Source of the DNA: Ramlibacter montanisoli
GTDB lineage: Bacteria > Pseudomonadota > Gammaproteobacteria > Burkholderiales > Burkholderiaceae_C
Direction: 5' to 3'
Assembly: GCF_013087525.1 (NCBI RefSeq)
Contig: NZ_JABFCS010000001.1
Span: forward strand, 868,001-932,000
DNA length: 64,000 bases
In this document: piece after piece, positions 20,443 to 28,714 of the stretch
How positions within the stretch are numbered: position 1 is the first letter of the stretch
Layout: each line of letters opens with the position of its first letter
Notes under the pieces: generated by a model
Told to the model about the DNA's origin: nothing
Seen by the model: the letters and a program-made list of their open reading frames with translations, nothing else
The model's database searches: none
Made by a program: the position numbers and the translations under genes

Positions 20443-20775
20443 TCAGGTCGCTTCGGCGGCCGGGGGTGGGGTCGTGCTGTCGGGCAGCGGGGAGACGGCG
20501 GAGGCGCCGGTGACGCCGGGCGCGGCGGCGGCGGCAGGCGGATCGCCGAGGTCCCCCATGTGCTCCCAGAACCGCGCGGGATCCTCGATGCCCAGCGCCA
20601 GCAGGTGGGGTCTCATGAATGCGATCACGGCATGCAGCTCCGTAAAGAAACTTCGTTCCCCGCTGGCGACGTGCTCGATCGAGCCGCGCCAGGCCCGCAC
20701 TGCCCCCGGGACCTCGCCGCTTTCGCACCACACCCTGACGATGAAGGCGGCGCTGCGGTCTTCGAACAAGGGCAT
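20443..20775 (-). CDS. Small conserved protein, first gene of the operon
   Basis: A 110-residue protein. The ordered part is residues 1-75: FIVRVWCESGEVPGAVRAWRG, then IEHVASGERSFFTELHAVIAFMRPHL. I recall this as a recurring small-protein pattern (VR-W, GA, WRG, HV-SGE), but it has no known function. The C-terminal third is Pro/Ala/Thr-rich and probably disordered. It is the promoter-proximal gene and ends 19 bases before the giant protease gene. The direct-repeat operator lies about 55-105 bases upstream of its start. Confidence 0.65.
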   Translation of the reverse strand: MPLFEDRSAAFIVRVWCESGEVPGAVRAWRGSIEHVASGERSFFTELHAVIAFMRPHLLALGIEDPARFWEHMGDLGDPPAAAAAPGVTGASAVSPLPDSTTPPPAAEAT

Positions 20776-20827
20776 GACGTGTGTTCCGGATCGGCGAAGC
20801 GGCGGGGGCTCTTGCTCGTTGCAGGGG

Positions 20828-20881
20828 AGTCTGCGCAGGGCCGGTCACAGGGCGGTCACACCCGGATCACGCGGGCATCAC
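20828..20881 (-). promoter_or_regulatory. SARP-type operator: four GTGAY boxes at 11-bp spacing, with possible -10
   Basis: On the plus strand RTCAC occurs at 20844-48, 20855-59, 20866-70 and 20877-81, each exactly 11 bases from the next. Read in the operon direction this is GTGAT, GTGAT, GTGAC, GTGAC. SARP regulators are known to bind direct repeats one DNA turn (about 11 bp) apart, with the last repeat about 8 bp before the -10 element. Here CAGACT (20833 to 20828, minus strand), a weak -10 match, lies 8 bases past a GTGACCG box. The site is upstream of the first operon gene, and a SARP/BTAD regulator gene lies at the operon's far end. The repeat is seen; its function is inferred. Confidence 0.65.
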
Positions 20882-21023
20882 GCGGGGTGGCGGCTTGGTG
20901 TGATGGGGACGAGCGCGTGCCGCGGGCAGGGGCACGCCCGCCCGGTGGGTGCGGATGGATAGGACGTGCAGGATCAGCCGGGGCGCCGGCCCCGGCGATC
21001 CTTACCCCGACTGCAGGGAGCTC

Positions 21024-21434
21024 TCAGGCGACCAGGTCCTCGATCACGAGGAAGCGGTAGCGCTGGCCGTAGGAGATGTGCGTGTCGTGCAGCAGGTCCA
21101 GGACGTGCTCGGACCGCAGCTTCGCGCTCGCGTGCACGATCAGGGCGTGGTGCCCCTCGTGCGCCAGCTGGCGGAAGTGCCGCGCGGTCTCCGACTCGGT
21201 TCCCACGGACGGCAGCAGCATGTCGTCGTCCTCCTCGTCCGTGGAGCCGATGATCTGGCGCTCGAACTCCTCCGGCTTCGCCATGCACAGGTCGTCCTCC
21301 TTCACCCCGTCGTGCCGCAACAGCTCGCACGCATGGCGGGCATCCGCCTCGGTGGGGAACATCAGCACGATGTGCCCGGTGGGATAGAAGACGCCGCGCA
21401 TGTTCCTCATGCGTTCCATGCTGAAGGGCTTCAT
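21024..21434 (-). CDS. Hypothetical protein, small two-block alpha/beta
   Basis: A 136-residue soluble protein. It reads GVFYPTGHIVLMFPTEADARHACELLRHDGV, an acidic STDEEDDD loop, and then a second block with HHALIVHASAKLRSEHVLDLLHDTHISYGQRYRFLVIEDL. Two ferredoxin-like or universal-stress-like half units are possible, but no family is recognised. The start at 21434 has AGGAG upstream; an internal ATG at 21419 is an alternative. It is divergent from the oxidase operon, with 170 bases between them. Confidence 0.6.
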   Translation of the reverse strand: MKPFSMERMRNMRGVFYPTGHIVLMFPTEADARHACELLRHDGVKEDDLCMAKPEEFERQIIGSTDEEDDDMLLPSVGTESETARHFRQLAHEGHHALIVHASAKLRSEHVLDLLHDTHISYGQRYRFLVIEDLVA

Positions 21435-21480
21435 GTGCCACTCCTGTGCGAACCCCGGAAGACTTAAGCATAGGCCTCCG

Positions 21481-21494
21481 GTTCGCTTGCGAAC
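21481..21494. promoter_or_regulatory. Perfect dyad GTTCGC-TT-GCGAAC between divergent genes
   Basis: A 14-base perfect palindrome in the 170-base region between the 21434 gene and the oxidase operon. Position and symmetry fit a dimeric repressor or activator site controlling one or both genes. No regulator is adjacent, so this is only a candidate. Confidence 0.4.
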
Positions 21495-21604
21495 AAACCC
21501 CCGGTATGACATCTGCGGCCTCATGGGATTGGACGGCCTTTGCATCCCCCTGGCGGCAGGTGTACAACTTGCCGCACTGCGCTGCCGGGCGCGAAGGAGG
21601 CTGC

Positions 21605-23013
21605 ATGGACAATCTCCTGAGGTTGCCATAGCCATGGCGATCGCGATCGCGCTGATCGTGCTTGCCCTTGGCTCGGTGCTGTTCCACTTCCTGAGCCCCT
21701 GGTACTTCACACCGATCGCCTCCAACTGGGGCGCGATCGACACCACCATCACCATCACCTTCTGGGTGACCGGCGTCGTGTTCGTCGCGGTCAGCCTGTT
21801 CATGGCCTGGTCCGTGATCCGCTACCGCCATCGGGAAGGCGGGCGTGCGGCCTACCAGCCCGAGAGCAAGAGGCTGGAATGGTGGCTGCTCGTGCTCACC
21901 GCCGCCGGAGTGGCGGCCATGCTGGCGCCGGGGCTGCTGGTCTGGGCCGAGGTGATCAAGGTGCCGAACGACGCGCAGGTGGTGGAGGCCGTCGCCCAGC
22001 AGTGGCACTGGAGCTACCGGCTGCCGGGCAAGGACGGCAAGCTGGGGACGGTGCACTCCCGCTTCGTGACCGACCAGAACCCGTTCGGGATGAACCCGGC
22101 GGATCCCAACGGCCGCGACGACGTGCTGCTGGCCAGCCCGGAGCTGCGCCTGCCGCTGGGCAAGCCCGTCAAGCTGCTGCTGCGGTCCAAGGACGTGCTG
22201 CACAACTTCTCGGTGGCGCAACTGCGCGTGAAGATGGACCTGGTGCCGGGCCTGGTCACCTATTCCTGGTTCACGCCGACGCGCACCGGATCCTTCGACC
22301 TGCTGTGCGAGGAACTCTGCGGCGTCGGCCACTTCGCCATGCGCGGCCGGCTCGTGGTCGAGGAGCCCGCCGTCCACCAGGCCTGGCTGGACCGGCAACC
22401 CACCTTCGCGCAGGCCAGCACCCGGCTCGCCGGCGATGCCGCGGCCGGCAAGGCGGCGTATGCCACCTGCGCGGCCTGCCATGGCGCCAACGGCGGCGAG
22501 GGCAACGTGGCCCTCAACGCGCCGAAGTTGAGCGGGCAGGGCGCCTGGTACCTGCAGCGCCAGTTGCACCTGTTCAAGCAGGGTGCCCGCGGCACGCACG
22601 AGAAGGATGTCTACGGCAAGCTGATGGCACCCATGGCCGCCACGCTGGTGGACGAAGGCGCCGTCGCCAACGTCGCCGCCTACATCGCCAGCCTGCCGGA
22701 CACGCGGGTGGCCACCACCATCAAGGGCGACGCCGACAGCGGCCGCCGGCGCTACGCCACCTGCGCCGCCTGCCACGGCGCCGACGGCGGCGGCATCGCG
22801 GCGACCAATGCGCCGCGCCTGAAGGGCATGAGCGACTGGTACATGGCCACGCAGCTGAAGAACTTCAGGGACGGCGTGCGCGGCCACCATGCGCAGGACA
22901 TCTATGGCGGCCAGATGGCGCTGATCGCCGGCATGCTGGGCGACGACGCGGCGGTCGGCGACGTCCTGGCCCACATCAACGGGCTTCCGGCCCGGAACGG
23001 GGAGCCGCGATGA
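21605..23013 (+). CDS. ctaC: Cytochrome c oxidase subunit II with two cytochrome c domains (caa3 type); N-terminal frame break
   Basis: Subunit II of a heme-copper oxidase takes electrons to the CuA centre and on to subunit I. Counting from the in-frame ATG at 21634: two membrane helices (about 1-20 and 38-62, plus 84-105), CuA ligands His190, Cys225, Cys229, His233 and Met236 (CEELCGVGHFAM), and two C-terminal class I cytochrome c domains with CAACH at 279-283 and 377-381. The diheme tail means the enzyme can carry its own electron donor. A better start is ATG at 21605 (MDNLLRLP), preceded by AAGGAGG. It runs into a stop at 21631 unless one base is missing near 21627, after which IAMAIAIALI continues in frame. 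The stop overlaps subunit I (ATGA). Confidence 0.92.
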
Positions 23014-24809
23014 CGACCCACGTTGCCCACGACGAATCGGACTTCGCGCCGCCCGCGGAAGTCGGCGAGGTCGAGCTGTACCACCCGAAGACCTTCATCG
23101 GCAGGTACATCTGGAGCCAGGACGCCAAGGTGATCGCGCTGCAGTACGCGGTGACCGCCATCGCCATCGGGCTGGTGGCCCTGGTGTTTTCCTGGCTGAT
23201 GCGGCTGCAGCTCGGGTTCCCGGGCCGCTTCTCCTTCATCGACCCCAGCACCTACCTGCAGCTGGTGAGCATGCACGGGATGATCATGGTGATCTACCTG
23301 CTGACGGCGCTGTTCCTGGGCGGCTTCGGCAACTACCTGATCCCGCTGATGGTGGGGGCGCGCGACATGGTGTTCCCCTACGTGAACATGGTGAGCTACT
23401 GGCTCTACCTGCTGGCCGTGCTGCTGCTGGTCGCCAGCTTCTTCGTGCCGGGCGGGCCCACGGGCGCGGGCTGGACTCTGTATCCGCCGCAGGCCATCCT
23501 GGACGGCACGCCGGGCGCGCACCTGGGCATCATCCTGCTGCTGGTGTCGCTGATCGTCTTCGTGATCGGCTTCACCATGGGCGGACTGAACTACGTGGTG
23601 ACCGTGCTGCAGGCGCGCGCGCGGGGCATGACGCTGATGCGGCTGCCGCTGACGGTGTGGGGCATCTTCATGGCGACGATCCTGGCGCTGCTGGCGTTCC
23701 CGGCCCTGTTCGTCAGCGCCCTGATGATGCTGCTGGACCTGACCCTGGGCACCAGCTTCTTCATGCCTGCGCTCGTGTCCAAGGGGCAGCAAATGAGCTA
23801 CGCGGGCGGCAACCCGCTGCTGTTCCAGCACCTGTTCTGGTTCTTCGGCCACCCCGAGGTCTACATCGTGGCGCTGCCCGCCTTCGGCATCGTGTCGGAC
23901 CTGATCAGCACGCACGCGCGCAAGAACATCTTCGGCTACCGCATGATGGTCTGGGCCATCCTGATCATCGGCGGCCTGAGCTTCATCGTGTGGGCGCACC
24001 ACATGTACGTGAGCGGGATGAACCCCTACTTCGGCTTCTTCTTCGCCACCACCACGCTGGTCATCGCGGTGCCCACGGCCATCAAGGTCTACAACTGGGT
24101 GCTGACGCTCTATCGCGGCAACATCCACCTGAACGTGCCGATGCTGTTCGCCATCGCCTTCATCTTCACCTTCGTCAATGGCGGCCTGACCGGCCTGTTC
24201 CTCGGCAACGTCGTGGTCGACCTGCCGCTGTCGGACACCATGTTCGTCGTGGCGCACTTCCACATGGTGATGGGCATCGCGCCGATCCTGGTGGTGTTCG
24301 GCGCCATCTACCACTGGTACCCCAAGATCACCGGGCGCATGCTGGACGACACCCTCGGCAAGCTGCACTTCTGGGTGACCTTCGTCGGCACCTACGCGAT
24401 CTTCTATCCCATGCACTACCTGGGATTCATGGGCATCCCGCGCCGCTACTACGCCATAGGCGGCACCAACTTCATCCCCGACTCGGCGCACCTGCTGAAC
24501 GCCTGGATCTCGATCGCCGCCTTCGTGGTCGGCGCGGTGCAGATGGCCTTCCTCTACAACCTGGTCGTCAGCTACTTCCGTGGCCGGCCGGCCGGCCCCA
24601 ACCCCTGGAACGCCACCACCCTGGAGTGGCAGACGGCGGACACGCCACCGAAGCACGGCAATTTCGGCCCGGAACTGCCGGTGGTCTACCGCTGGGCCTA
24701 CGACTACGGCGTGCCGGGCATGAAGGCCGACTACATCCCGCAGAACGTGCCGCCCGCGGACGTCGCGGCCGAAGCCTGGACGCGCGGCGCGCAGCCGGCC
24801 GGAGTGTAG
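23010..24809 (+). CDS. ctaD: Cytochrome c oxidase subunit I
   Basis: The 599-residue catalytic subunit, about 12 membrane helices plus soluble ends. It reduces oxygen to water and pumps protons. Ligands are in place: His89 (MHGMIM) and His418 for low-spin heme a, His416 for the oxygen-binding heme, and His281, His330 and His331 for CuB. Tyr285 of GHPEVY is cross-linked to His281 in this family. Glu283 in the same motif marks a type A1-like proton channel. The C-terminus extends into TADTPPKHGNFGPELPVVYRWAYDYG, longer than the minimal subunit. The ATG overlaps the subunit II stop and the stop is 4 bases before the next gene. Confidence 0.95.
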   Translation: MTTHVAHDESDFAPPAEVGEVELYHPKTFIGRYIWSQDAKVIALQYAVTAIAIGLVALVFSWLMRLQLGFPGRFSFIDPSTYLQLVSMHGMIMVIYLLTALFLGGFGNYLIPLMVGARDMVFPYVNMVSYWLYLLAVLLLVASFFVPGGPTGAGWTLYPPQAILDGTPGAHLGIILLLVSLIVFVIGFTMGGLNYVVTVLQARARGMTLMRLPLTVWGIFMATILALLAFPALFVSALMMLLDLTLGTSFFMPALVSKGQQMSYAGGNPLLFQHLFWFFGHPEVYIVALPAFGIVSDLISTHARKNIFGYRMMVWAILIIGGLSFIVWAHHMYVSGMNPYFGFFFATTTLVIAVPTAIKVYNWVLTLYRGNIHLNVPMLFAIAFIFTFVNGGLTGLFLGNVVVDLPLSDTMFVVAHFHMVMGIAPILVVFGAIYHWYPKITGRMLDDTLGKLHFWVTFVGTYAIFYPMHYLGFMGIPRRYYAIGGTNFIPDSAHLLNAWISIAAFVVGAVQMAFLYNLVVSYFRGRPAGPNPWNATTLEWQTADTPPKHGNFGPELPVVYRWAYDYGVPGMKADYIPQNVPPADVAAEAWTRGAQPAGV

Positions 24810-24813
24810 CGGC

Positions 24814-25509
24814 ATGACCATCGGCCTGGTGTTCCTCACCCTCATGATGGCGGTCATCGTGTGGTGGCTGCTGCGCCAGACCATCAACGTGCAGCCCTGG
24901 CATTCCCCGGCAGTGGCACTGCCGGTGGAGGAGCCCGCTGTCCGGCCGTCGGTGAAGACGGCCTTGTGGGTGTTCCTGGGCGTCGCGACCTCGCTGTTCG
25001 TGCTGTTCGTCAGCGCCTATGCCATGCGCCTGGGCCTGGCGGACTGGACGCCCTTGCCGCGGCCCCGCCTGCTGGTGCTGAACACCGCCCTGCTGGTCGG
25101 CGCCAGCCTGGCGATGCAGTGGACGGTGCATGCCGCACGGCGCGGGGCCGGTGGGGACGTGCGGCGCGGCCTCGCGGCCAGCGGGGTCCTGACGATGGGC
25201 TTCCTCCTCGGCCAACTGGTCGTCTGGAAGCAGCTGAACGATGCGGGCTTCCTGGTCGCCAGCAGCGCCGCCGCGTCCTTCTTCTACGTGTTCACGGCGG
25301 TGCACGGCCTGCACGTGCTCGGCGGCCTGGTGGCCTGGCTGCGCGCCGTGCGGAGGTCCTGGCGGGGTGCGGATGCGGCCGCGGTGCGCCTGGGCGTGGA
25401 ACTGTGCGCGACCTACTGGCACTACCTGCTGGCCGTCTGGGTGGCGCTGTACGCGCTGCTGGTGTCGGACGAACTCGGGCTGGCGATCTGTTCGTCGGTC
25501 CCCTTGTGA
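24814..25509 (+). CDS. Heme-copper oxidase subunit III, first copy
   Basis: A 231-residue membrane protein with about six helices. It carries the family pattern LVVWKQLNDAGFLVASSAAASFFYVFTAVHGLHVLGGL, where the H-G-L-H-V-L segment matches subunit III, and ends CATYWHYLLAVWVALYALL. Subunit III stabilises the oxidase and its proton uptake. The N-terminus has an extra helix (IGLVFLTLMMAVIVWWLL) before the usual start, which is unusual. It follows subunit I by four bases. A second, more typical subunit III comes next, so one of the two may replace another small subunit. Confidence 0.85.
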   Translation: MTIGLVFLTLMMAVIVWWLLRQTINVQPWHSPAVALPVEEPAVRPSVKTALWVFLGVATSLFVLFVSAYAMRLGLADWTPLPRPRLLVLNTALLVGASLAMQWTVHAARRGAGGDVRRGLAASGVLTMGFLLGQLVVWKQLNDAGFLVASSAAASFFYVFTAVHGLHVLGGLVAWLRAVRRSWRGADAAAVRLGVELCATYWHYLLAVWVALYALLVSDELGLAICSSVPL

Positions 25510-25530
25510 GCGGCAAGGGAGGACACGCAA

Positions 25531-26250
25531 ATGATGGTGCACCAGGCAAGCGAAACGGCCGGCGCGCTGCCCGCAGCGGGCTGGCGCAGCGCGGTGGCGG
25601 ACGTCTCGTCGGACCAGCGGGCCTTCAAGAACGTGCCCTGGGGCAAGCCGATGATGTGGATCTTCCTGCTGAGCGACACCTTCATCTTCGGCAGCTTCCT
25701 CATCTCGTACATGGCGGTGCGCATGTCCACCACGGTGGGCTGGCCCAATCCGAGCGAGGTGTTCTCGCTGGTGATGTTCGGCAAGAACGTCCCGCTGCTG
25801 CTGATCGCGATCATGACATTCGTCCTGATCACCAGCAGCGGCACCATGGCGCTGGCGGTGAACTTCGGCTACCGGCGCGACCGCAAGACCACCGCCATCC
25901 TGCTGCTGGTGACGGCCGCCCTGGGCGCCACCTTCGTCGGCATGCAGGCCTTCGAGTGGTCCAAGCTGATCTCCGAGGGAGTGCGCCCCTGGGGCAACCC
26001 GTGGGGCGCGGCCCAGTTCGGATCGTCCTTCTTCATGATCACAGGCTTCCACGGCACGCACGTGAGCATCGGCGTCATCTTCCTGGTCATCGTGGCGGTG
26101 AAGGTGATGCGCGGCGACCTCGAGAAGCAGCGGCCGGGCTTCCTGACCGGCCGCAGGGGCAACTACGAGATCGTCGAGATCCTGGGCCTGTACTGGCACT
26201 TCGTGGACCTGGTCTGGGTGTTCATCTTCGCGTTCTTCTATCTCTGGTAG
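25531..26250 (+). CDS. ctaE: Heme-copper oxidase subunit III, second copy
   Basis: A 239-residue membrane protein with six to seven helices. Canonical subunit III features are WIFLLSDTFIFGSFLISYM near the start, FVGMQAFEW in the middle, and FFMITGFHGTHVSIGVIFL then ILGLYWHFVDLVWVFIFAFFYLW at the end. GlyPheHisGly-His and TyrTrpHisPheValAsp are strong family markers. It lies 21 bases after the first copy and 13 before subunit IV. Length and motifs make this the more standard subunit III of the pair. Confidence 0.9.
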   Translation: MMVHQASETAGALPAAGWRSAVADVSSDQRAFKNVPWGKPMMWIFLLSDTFIFGSFLISYMAVRMSTTVGWPNPSEVFSLVMFGKNVPLLLIAIMTFVLITSSGTMALAVNFGYRRDRKTTAILLLVTAALGATFVGMQAFEWSKLISEGVRPWGNPWGAAQFGSSFFMITGFHGTHVSIGVIFLVIVAVKVMRGDLEKQRPGFLTGRRGNYEIVEILGLYWHFVDLVWVFIFAFFYLW

Positions 26251-26263
26251 CGGGGAGGCAGCC

Positions 26264-26653
26264 ATGGAACACGCGGTTCACCATCCGGCGGCGGGCGACC
26301 CACCCGCGGCGCAGACGCACGGCCAGCAGCACCCGCTGGGCATCTACTTCAAGATCTGGGCGCTGCTGTTCGTGCTGAGCGCCATGTCGTATGCGGTCGA
26401 CTACTTCCACGTGCAGGGCCTGCTGCGCTGGTCGCTGATCATCCTCTTCATGCTGCTCAAGGCCGGGCTGATCGTCGCGGTCTTCATGCACATGCTGTGG
26501 GAGCGGCTGGCGCTGGTGTACGCCATCATCATCCCGCCCCTGCTGCTGGTGACGCTGGTGGGGATCGGCGCGCTCGAGGCCGACTACACCTGGCTCACGC
26601 GCGGCACCTTCTTCGCCCCCGAGGCCCAGCAGACGGCGGCGCCTGCCCATTAG
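26264..26653 (+). CDS. Cytochrome c oxidase subunit IV (caa3/CyoD type)
   Basis: A 129-residue protein with a His/Pro-rich N-terminal leader (HHPAAGDPPAAQTHGQQHP) and three membrane helices. The typical CyoD-like segment is LRWSLIILFMLLKAGLIVAVFMHMLWER. Subunit IV assists assembly of the CuB site and stability. GGGGAGG precedes the ATG. It closes the oxidase set. No heme A synthase, CtaG or SCO genes are in the window. Confidence 0.85.
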   Translation: MEHAVHHPAAGDPPAAQTHGQQHPLGIYFKIWALLFVLSAMSYAVDYFHVQGLLRWSLIILFMLLKAGLIVAVFMHMLWERLALVYAIIIPPLLLVTLVGIGALEADYTWLTRGTFFAPEAQQTAAPAH

Positions 26654-26661
26654 GAACGGCC

Positions 26662-27176
26662 ATGCGCAGGCGCGTCTACTGGCTCCTGCCGCACCTGGCC
26701 AGCGCGCTGGGCACGATGGACGACCTGTTGCTGGCGGGCGTGGACGTGCACCAGATGCATTTCATGGCGCGCGACGACTGCGACCTGTCCGAGCTGCATG
26801 CCGCCAGCCTGCTGCAGACCTCCGACCTGGTCCGCTCGGCCGAAGCCGGCCTCGTGATCGGGGCCGCCGTGGGCGGCCTGCTGGGCGCGCTGGTGGCAGG
26901 CATCTACCCGGGCCCCGACGGCATGCCGCAATGGAGCCTGATCCCCACGCTGGTCGCCGCGGGCGCGCTGTTCGATGCCTGGACCTCGAGCATGATCGGC
27001 ATCTCCGTGCCGAACAAGGGCCTGGAGCGCTTCGCGGCGCCGATTGCGCAAGGCTGGATCCTGCTGATCCTCGACCTGCCGGTGTGGCGGGTCGCGGACA
27101 TCGAGCAGCGACTGCGGGAGCTGCATCCCGAGGCACGGAGGCAGCGGGGGAGGAGGGGGTGCCGGTGTTTCGGTGA
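26662..27176 (+). CDS. Small membrane protein with glycine-zipper segment, DUF1269-like; one frame break
   Basis: About 171 residues. The N-terminus reads RRRVYWLLPHLASALGTMDDLLLAGV. A strongly hydrophobic Gly-rich segment VIGAAVGGLLGALVAGIY follows, then IGISVPNKGLERFAAPIAQGWILLILDLPVWRVADIEQRLRELHPE. The direct frame continues into unrelated sequence, but a missing base near 27132 gives HPEGTEAAGEEGVPVFR and a stop at 27174-27176. That matches the usual end of this protein group (HPE-GTE-PVFP). The group is uncharacterised. The gene follows the oxidase subunit IV by 8 bases and is probably cotranscribed. Confidence 0.65.
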
Positions 27177-27264
27177 GGAACGGGCGGCATGCCCTCGAGG
27201 CGCATCAAGGATTCCCGGCGGCGCGCAGCGATCATGGGAGCCGATGCGATGGGGAGGTGCTGCA

Positions 27265-27662
27265 ATGGATGCGTCGCGCAGGCGGTTCCTTTCCCTCGGC
27301 TTCGTCCTGGCAGCCGTGGGTTGCGCGTCCACGGAAACGGTCAGGCAGGCGGAGGGGCAGGGAACGAACCGGATCTACGAACGCGGCTTCGAGCCGGTCT
27401 TCGACGCGGCCCTCGCCGCCGCGAAATCCAGGAAGCTGGAGGTGGTGGAAAGCGACAGGGCGTCCGGCAAGCTCGTGCTTTCGCACGGGGTCACGCTGTG
27501 GAGCTGGGGAGAACGCATCGCGCTGTTCGTCCGGCCGGTTGCGCCGCAGCGCACCCAGGTGGAAATCGTCAGCAGGCCCGTGCTCGCCCCCTCAATTTCC
27601 CGCCGGACTGGGACCGCATCCTGCTGGAAGAGATCGACGCGCGCCTGCGAAGCGGAGGCTGA
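27265..27662 (+). CDS. Small putative lipoprotein; one frame break
   Basis: About 132 residues. It has an Arg-rich start (DASRRRFLSLGFVLAAVGC) and a Cys placed as in a lipobox (AVGC, slightly non-standard). The body reads RIYERGFEPVFDAALAAAKSRKLEVVESDRASGKLVLSHG and IALFVRPVAPQRTQVEIVSR, typical of small periplasmic proteins that fold as one alpha/beta unit. A base is missing in the C5 run 27587-27591, after which PLNFPPDWDRILLEEIDARLRSGG ends at 27662. GGAGG before the ATG at 27265 supports the start. Function unknown. Confidence 0.6.
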
Positions 27663-27687
27663 TGCCGCTGCAGGGCGCTGCATGCGC

Positions 27688-27983
27688 TCAACGCTGCACC
27701 AGCACCCCCAGCACCACCGCCCCATTCAGCAGGATCCACCCGATGCACGCGACGTAGATCGCCTTGTCGCGGCGGGCGAGACCGTGCACGAACCAGAGGC
27801 AGGCACCCAGCAGGTAGGTGCCCCAGGACAGCACGGACACGCCCGCGACCTGGCCGTCCACCCACACCGTCCAGATCTGGGGCAGCGTCATCACCATGGT
27901 GGCGATGGACACGAAGGGGGGAGCTTCGCCACCGGGCTGTCCGGTGGGTCCGCGGGTCGCGAGGCGCCGGGGCCGTGGTCCAT
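27688..27983 (-). CDS. PQ-loop / SemiSWEET-type membrane protein; one frame break
   Basis: About 98 residues with three membrane helices. The core has TLPQIWTVWVDGQVAGVSVLSWGTYLLGACLWFVHGL, with the Pro-Gln motif and the VAGVS-L-W-Y pattern of the SemiSWEET/PQ-loop family. Such proteins dimerise to carry sugars or other small solutes. The start at 27983 (MDHGPGASR) has AAGGGAG upstream. It joins the conserved frame if one base is missing in the G6 run 27916-27921. Without that correction the same core is read from an upstream ATG at 28035. It overlaps nothing and is convergent with the lipoprotein gene. Confidence 0.65.
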
Positions 27984-28228
27984 GGGACGCTCCCTTGAGG
28001 CCGGCATGCGATGCCGGGCACCCGATTGTGGCCATGGCAGCGCGCCCACAATGGGCCGGCGCGGGCGAAGAGAATCGTTACATTTTTGGAGGCTGCGGCT
28101 GTCGATCCGGACGCGGCTCGTTCGTCGTCCGGGAGAAGGCCGGTGATGCAACAAGTTTCGCATCGACCGGGTTCTGGATGGTCCAGACGCGACGCACCTG
28201 CGTTATGTGCGGAACTGAAGGAATGCAA

Positions 28229-28708
28229 ATGCCAAGCAAGAACACGATCTGTCTCTGGTACGACCGCGACGCGCTGGAAGCCGCGCAGTTCTACGCGAAG
28301 ACCTTTCCGGACAGCACCGTCGGCGCCGTGCATCGCGCGCCAGGCGACTTTCCCTCGGGCAAGGAGGGCGACGTGCTCACCGTCGAATTCACCGTCATGG
28401 GCATTCCGTGCCTCGGACTGAACGGCGGGCCGGCGTTCCGGCACGACGAGGCATTCTCGTTCCAGGTGGCGACCGACGACCAGGCGGAAACCGATCGCCT
28501 GTGGAACGCGATCGTCGGCAACGGCGGGCAGGCAAGCGCCTGCGGCTGGTGCAAGGACAAGTGGGGCCTGTCCTGGCAGATCACGCCCAGGGCGCTCACG
28601 GCGGCCATCACCGACCCCGACCGCGCCGCGGCGAAGCGCGCGTTCGACGCCATGATGGAGATGGGGAAGATCGACATCGCCACCATCGAGGCTGCCCGCA
28701 GGGGCTGA
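28229..28708 (+). CDS. VOC-superfamily PhnB-like protein
   Basis: A 159-residue protein of the glyoxalase-like fold in the PhnB/3-demethylubiquinone methyltransferase-like branch. Markers are WYDRDALEAAQFYAKTFPDS, VEFTVMGIPCLGLNGGP, then RLWNAIVGNGGQASACGWCKDKWGLSWQITPRAL, and a final helix pair with RAFDAMMEMGKIDIATIEAA. Members of this branch usually lack proven enzyme activity. AAGGA six bases upstream supports the ATG at 28229. It precedes a YCII gene by 6 bases, a pairing common in proteobacteria and often associated with ECF sigma factors, though none is here. Confidence 0.8.
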   Translation: MPSKNTICLWYDRDALEAAQFYAKTFPDSTVGAVHRAPGDFPSGKEGDVLTVEFTVMGIPCLGLNGGPAFRHDEAFSFQVATDDQAETDRLWNAIVGNGGQASACGWCKDKWGLSWQITPRALTAAITDPDRAAAKRAFDAMMEMGKIDIATIEAARRG

Positions 28709-28714
28709 GGACGA

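Noticed and set aside
16938..20513. Open frame of about 1190 codons opposite the giant protease gene
   Set aside because: Same reason; the opposite strand holds intact catalytic motifs of four enzyme domains.
4278..20775. Operon as a prophage or tailed-particle remnant
   Set aside because: No terminase, portal, capsid, tail, integrase or lysis gene was recognised, and gene lengths and order do not fit a phage.
20974..24887. Long minus-strand open frames opposite the oxidase genes
   Set aside because: Shadows of strongly conserved oxidase subunits; composition lacks any protein-like pattern.
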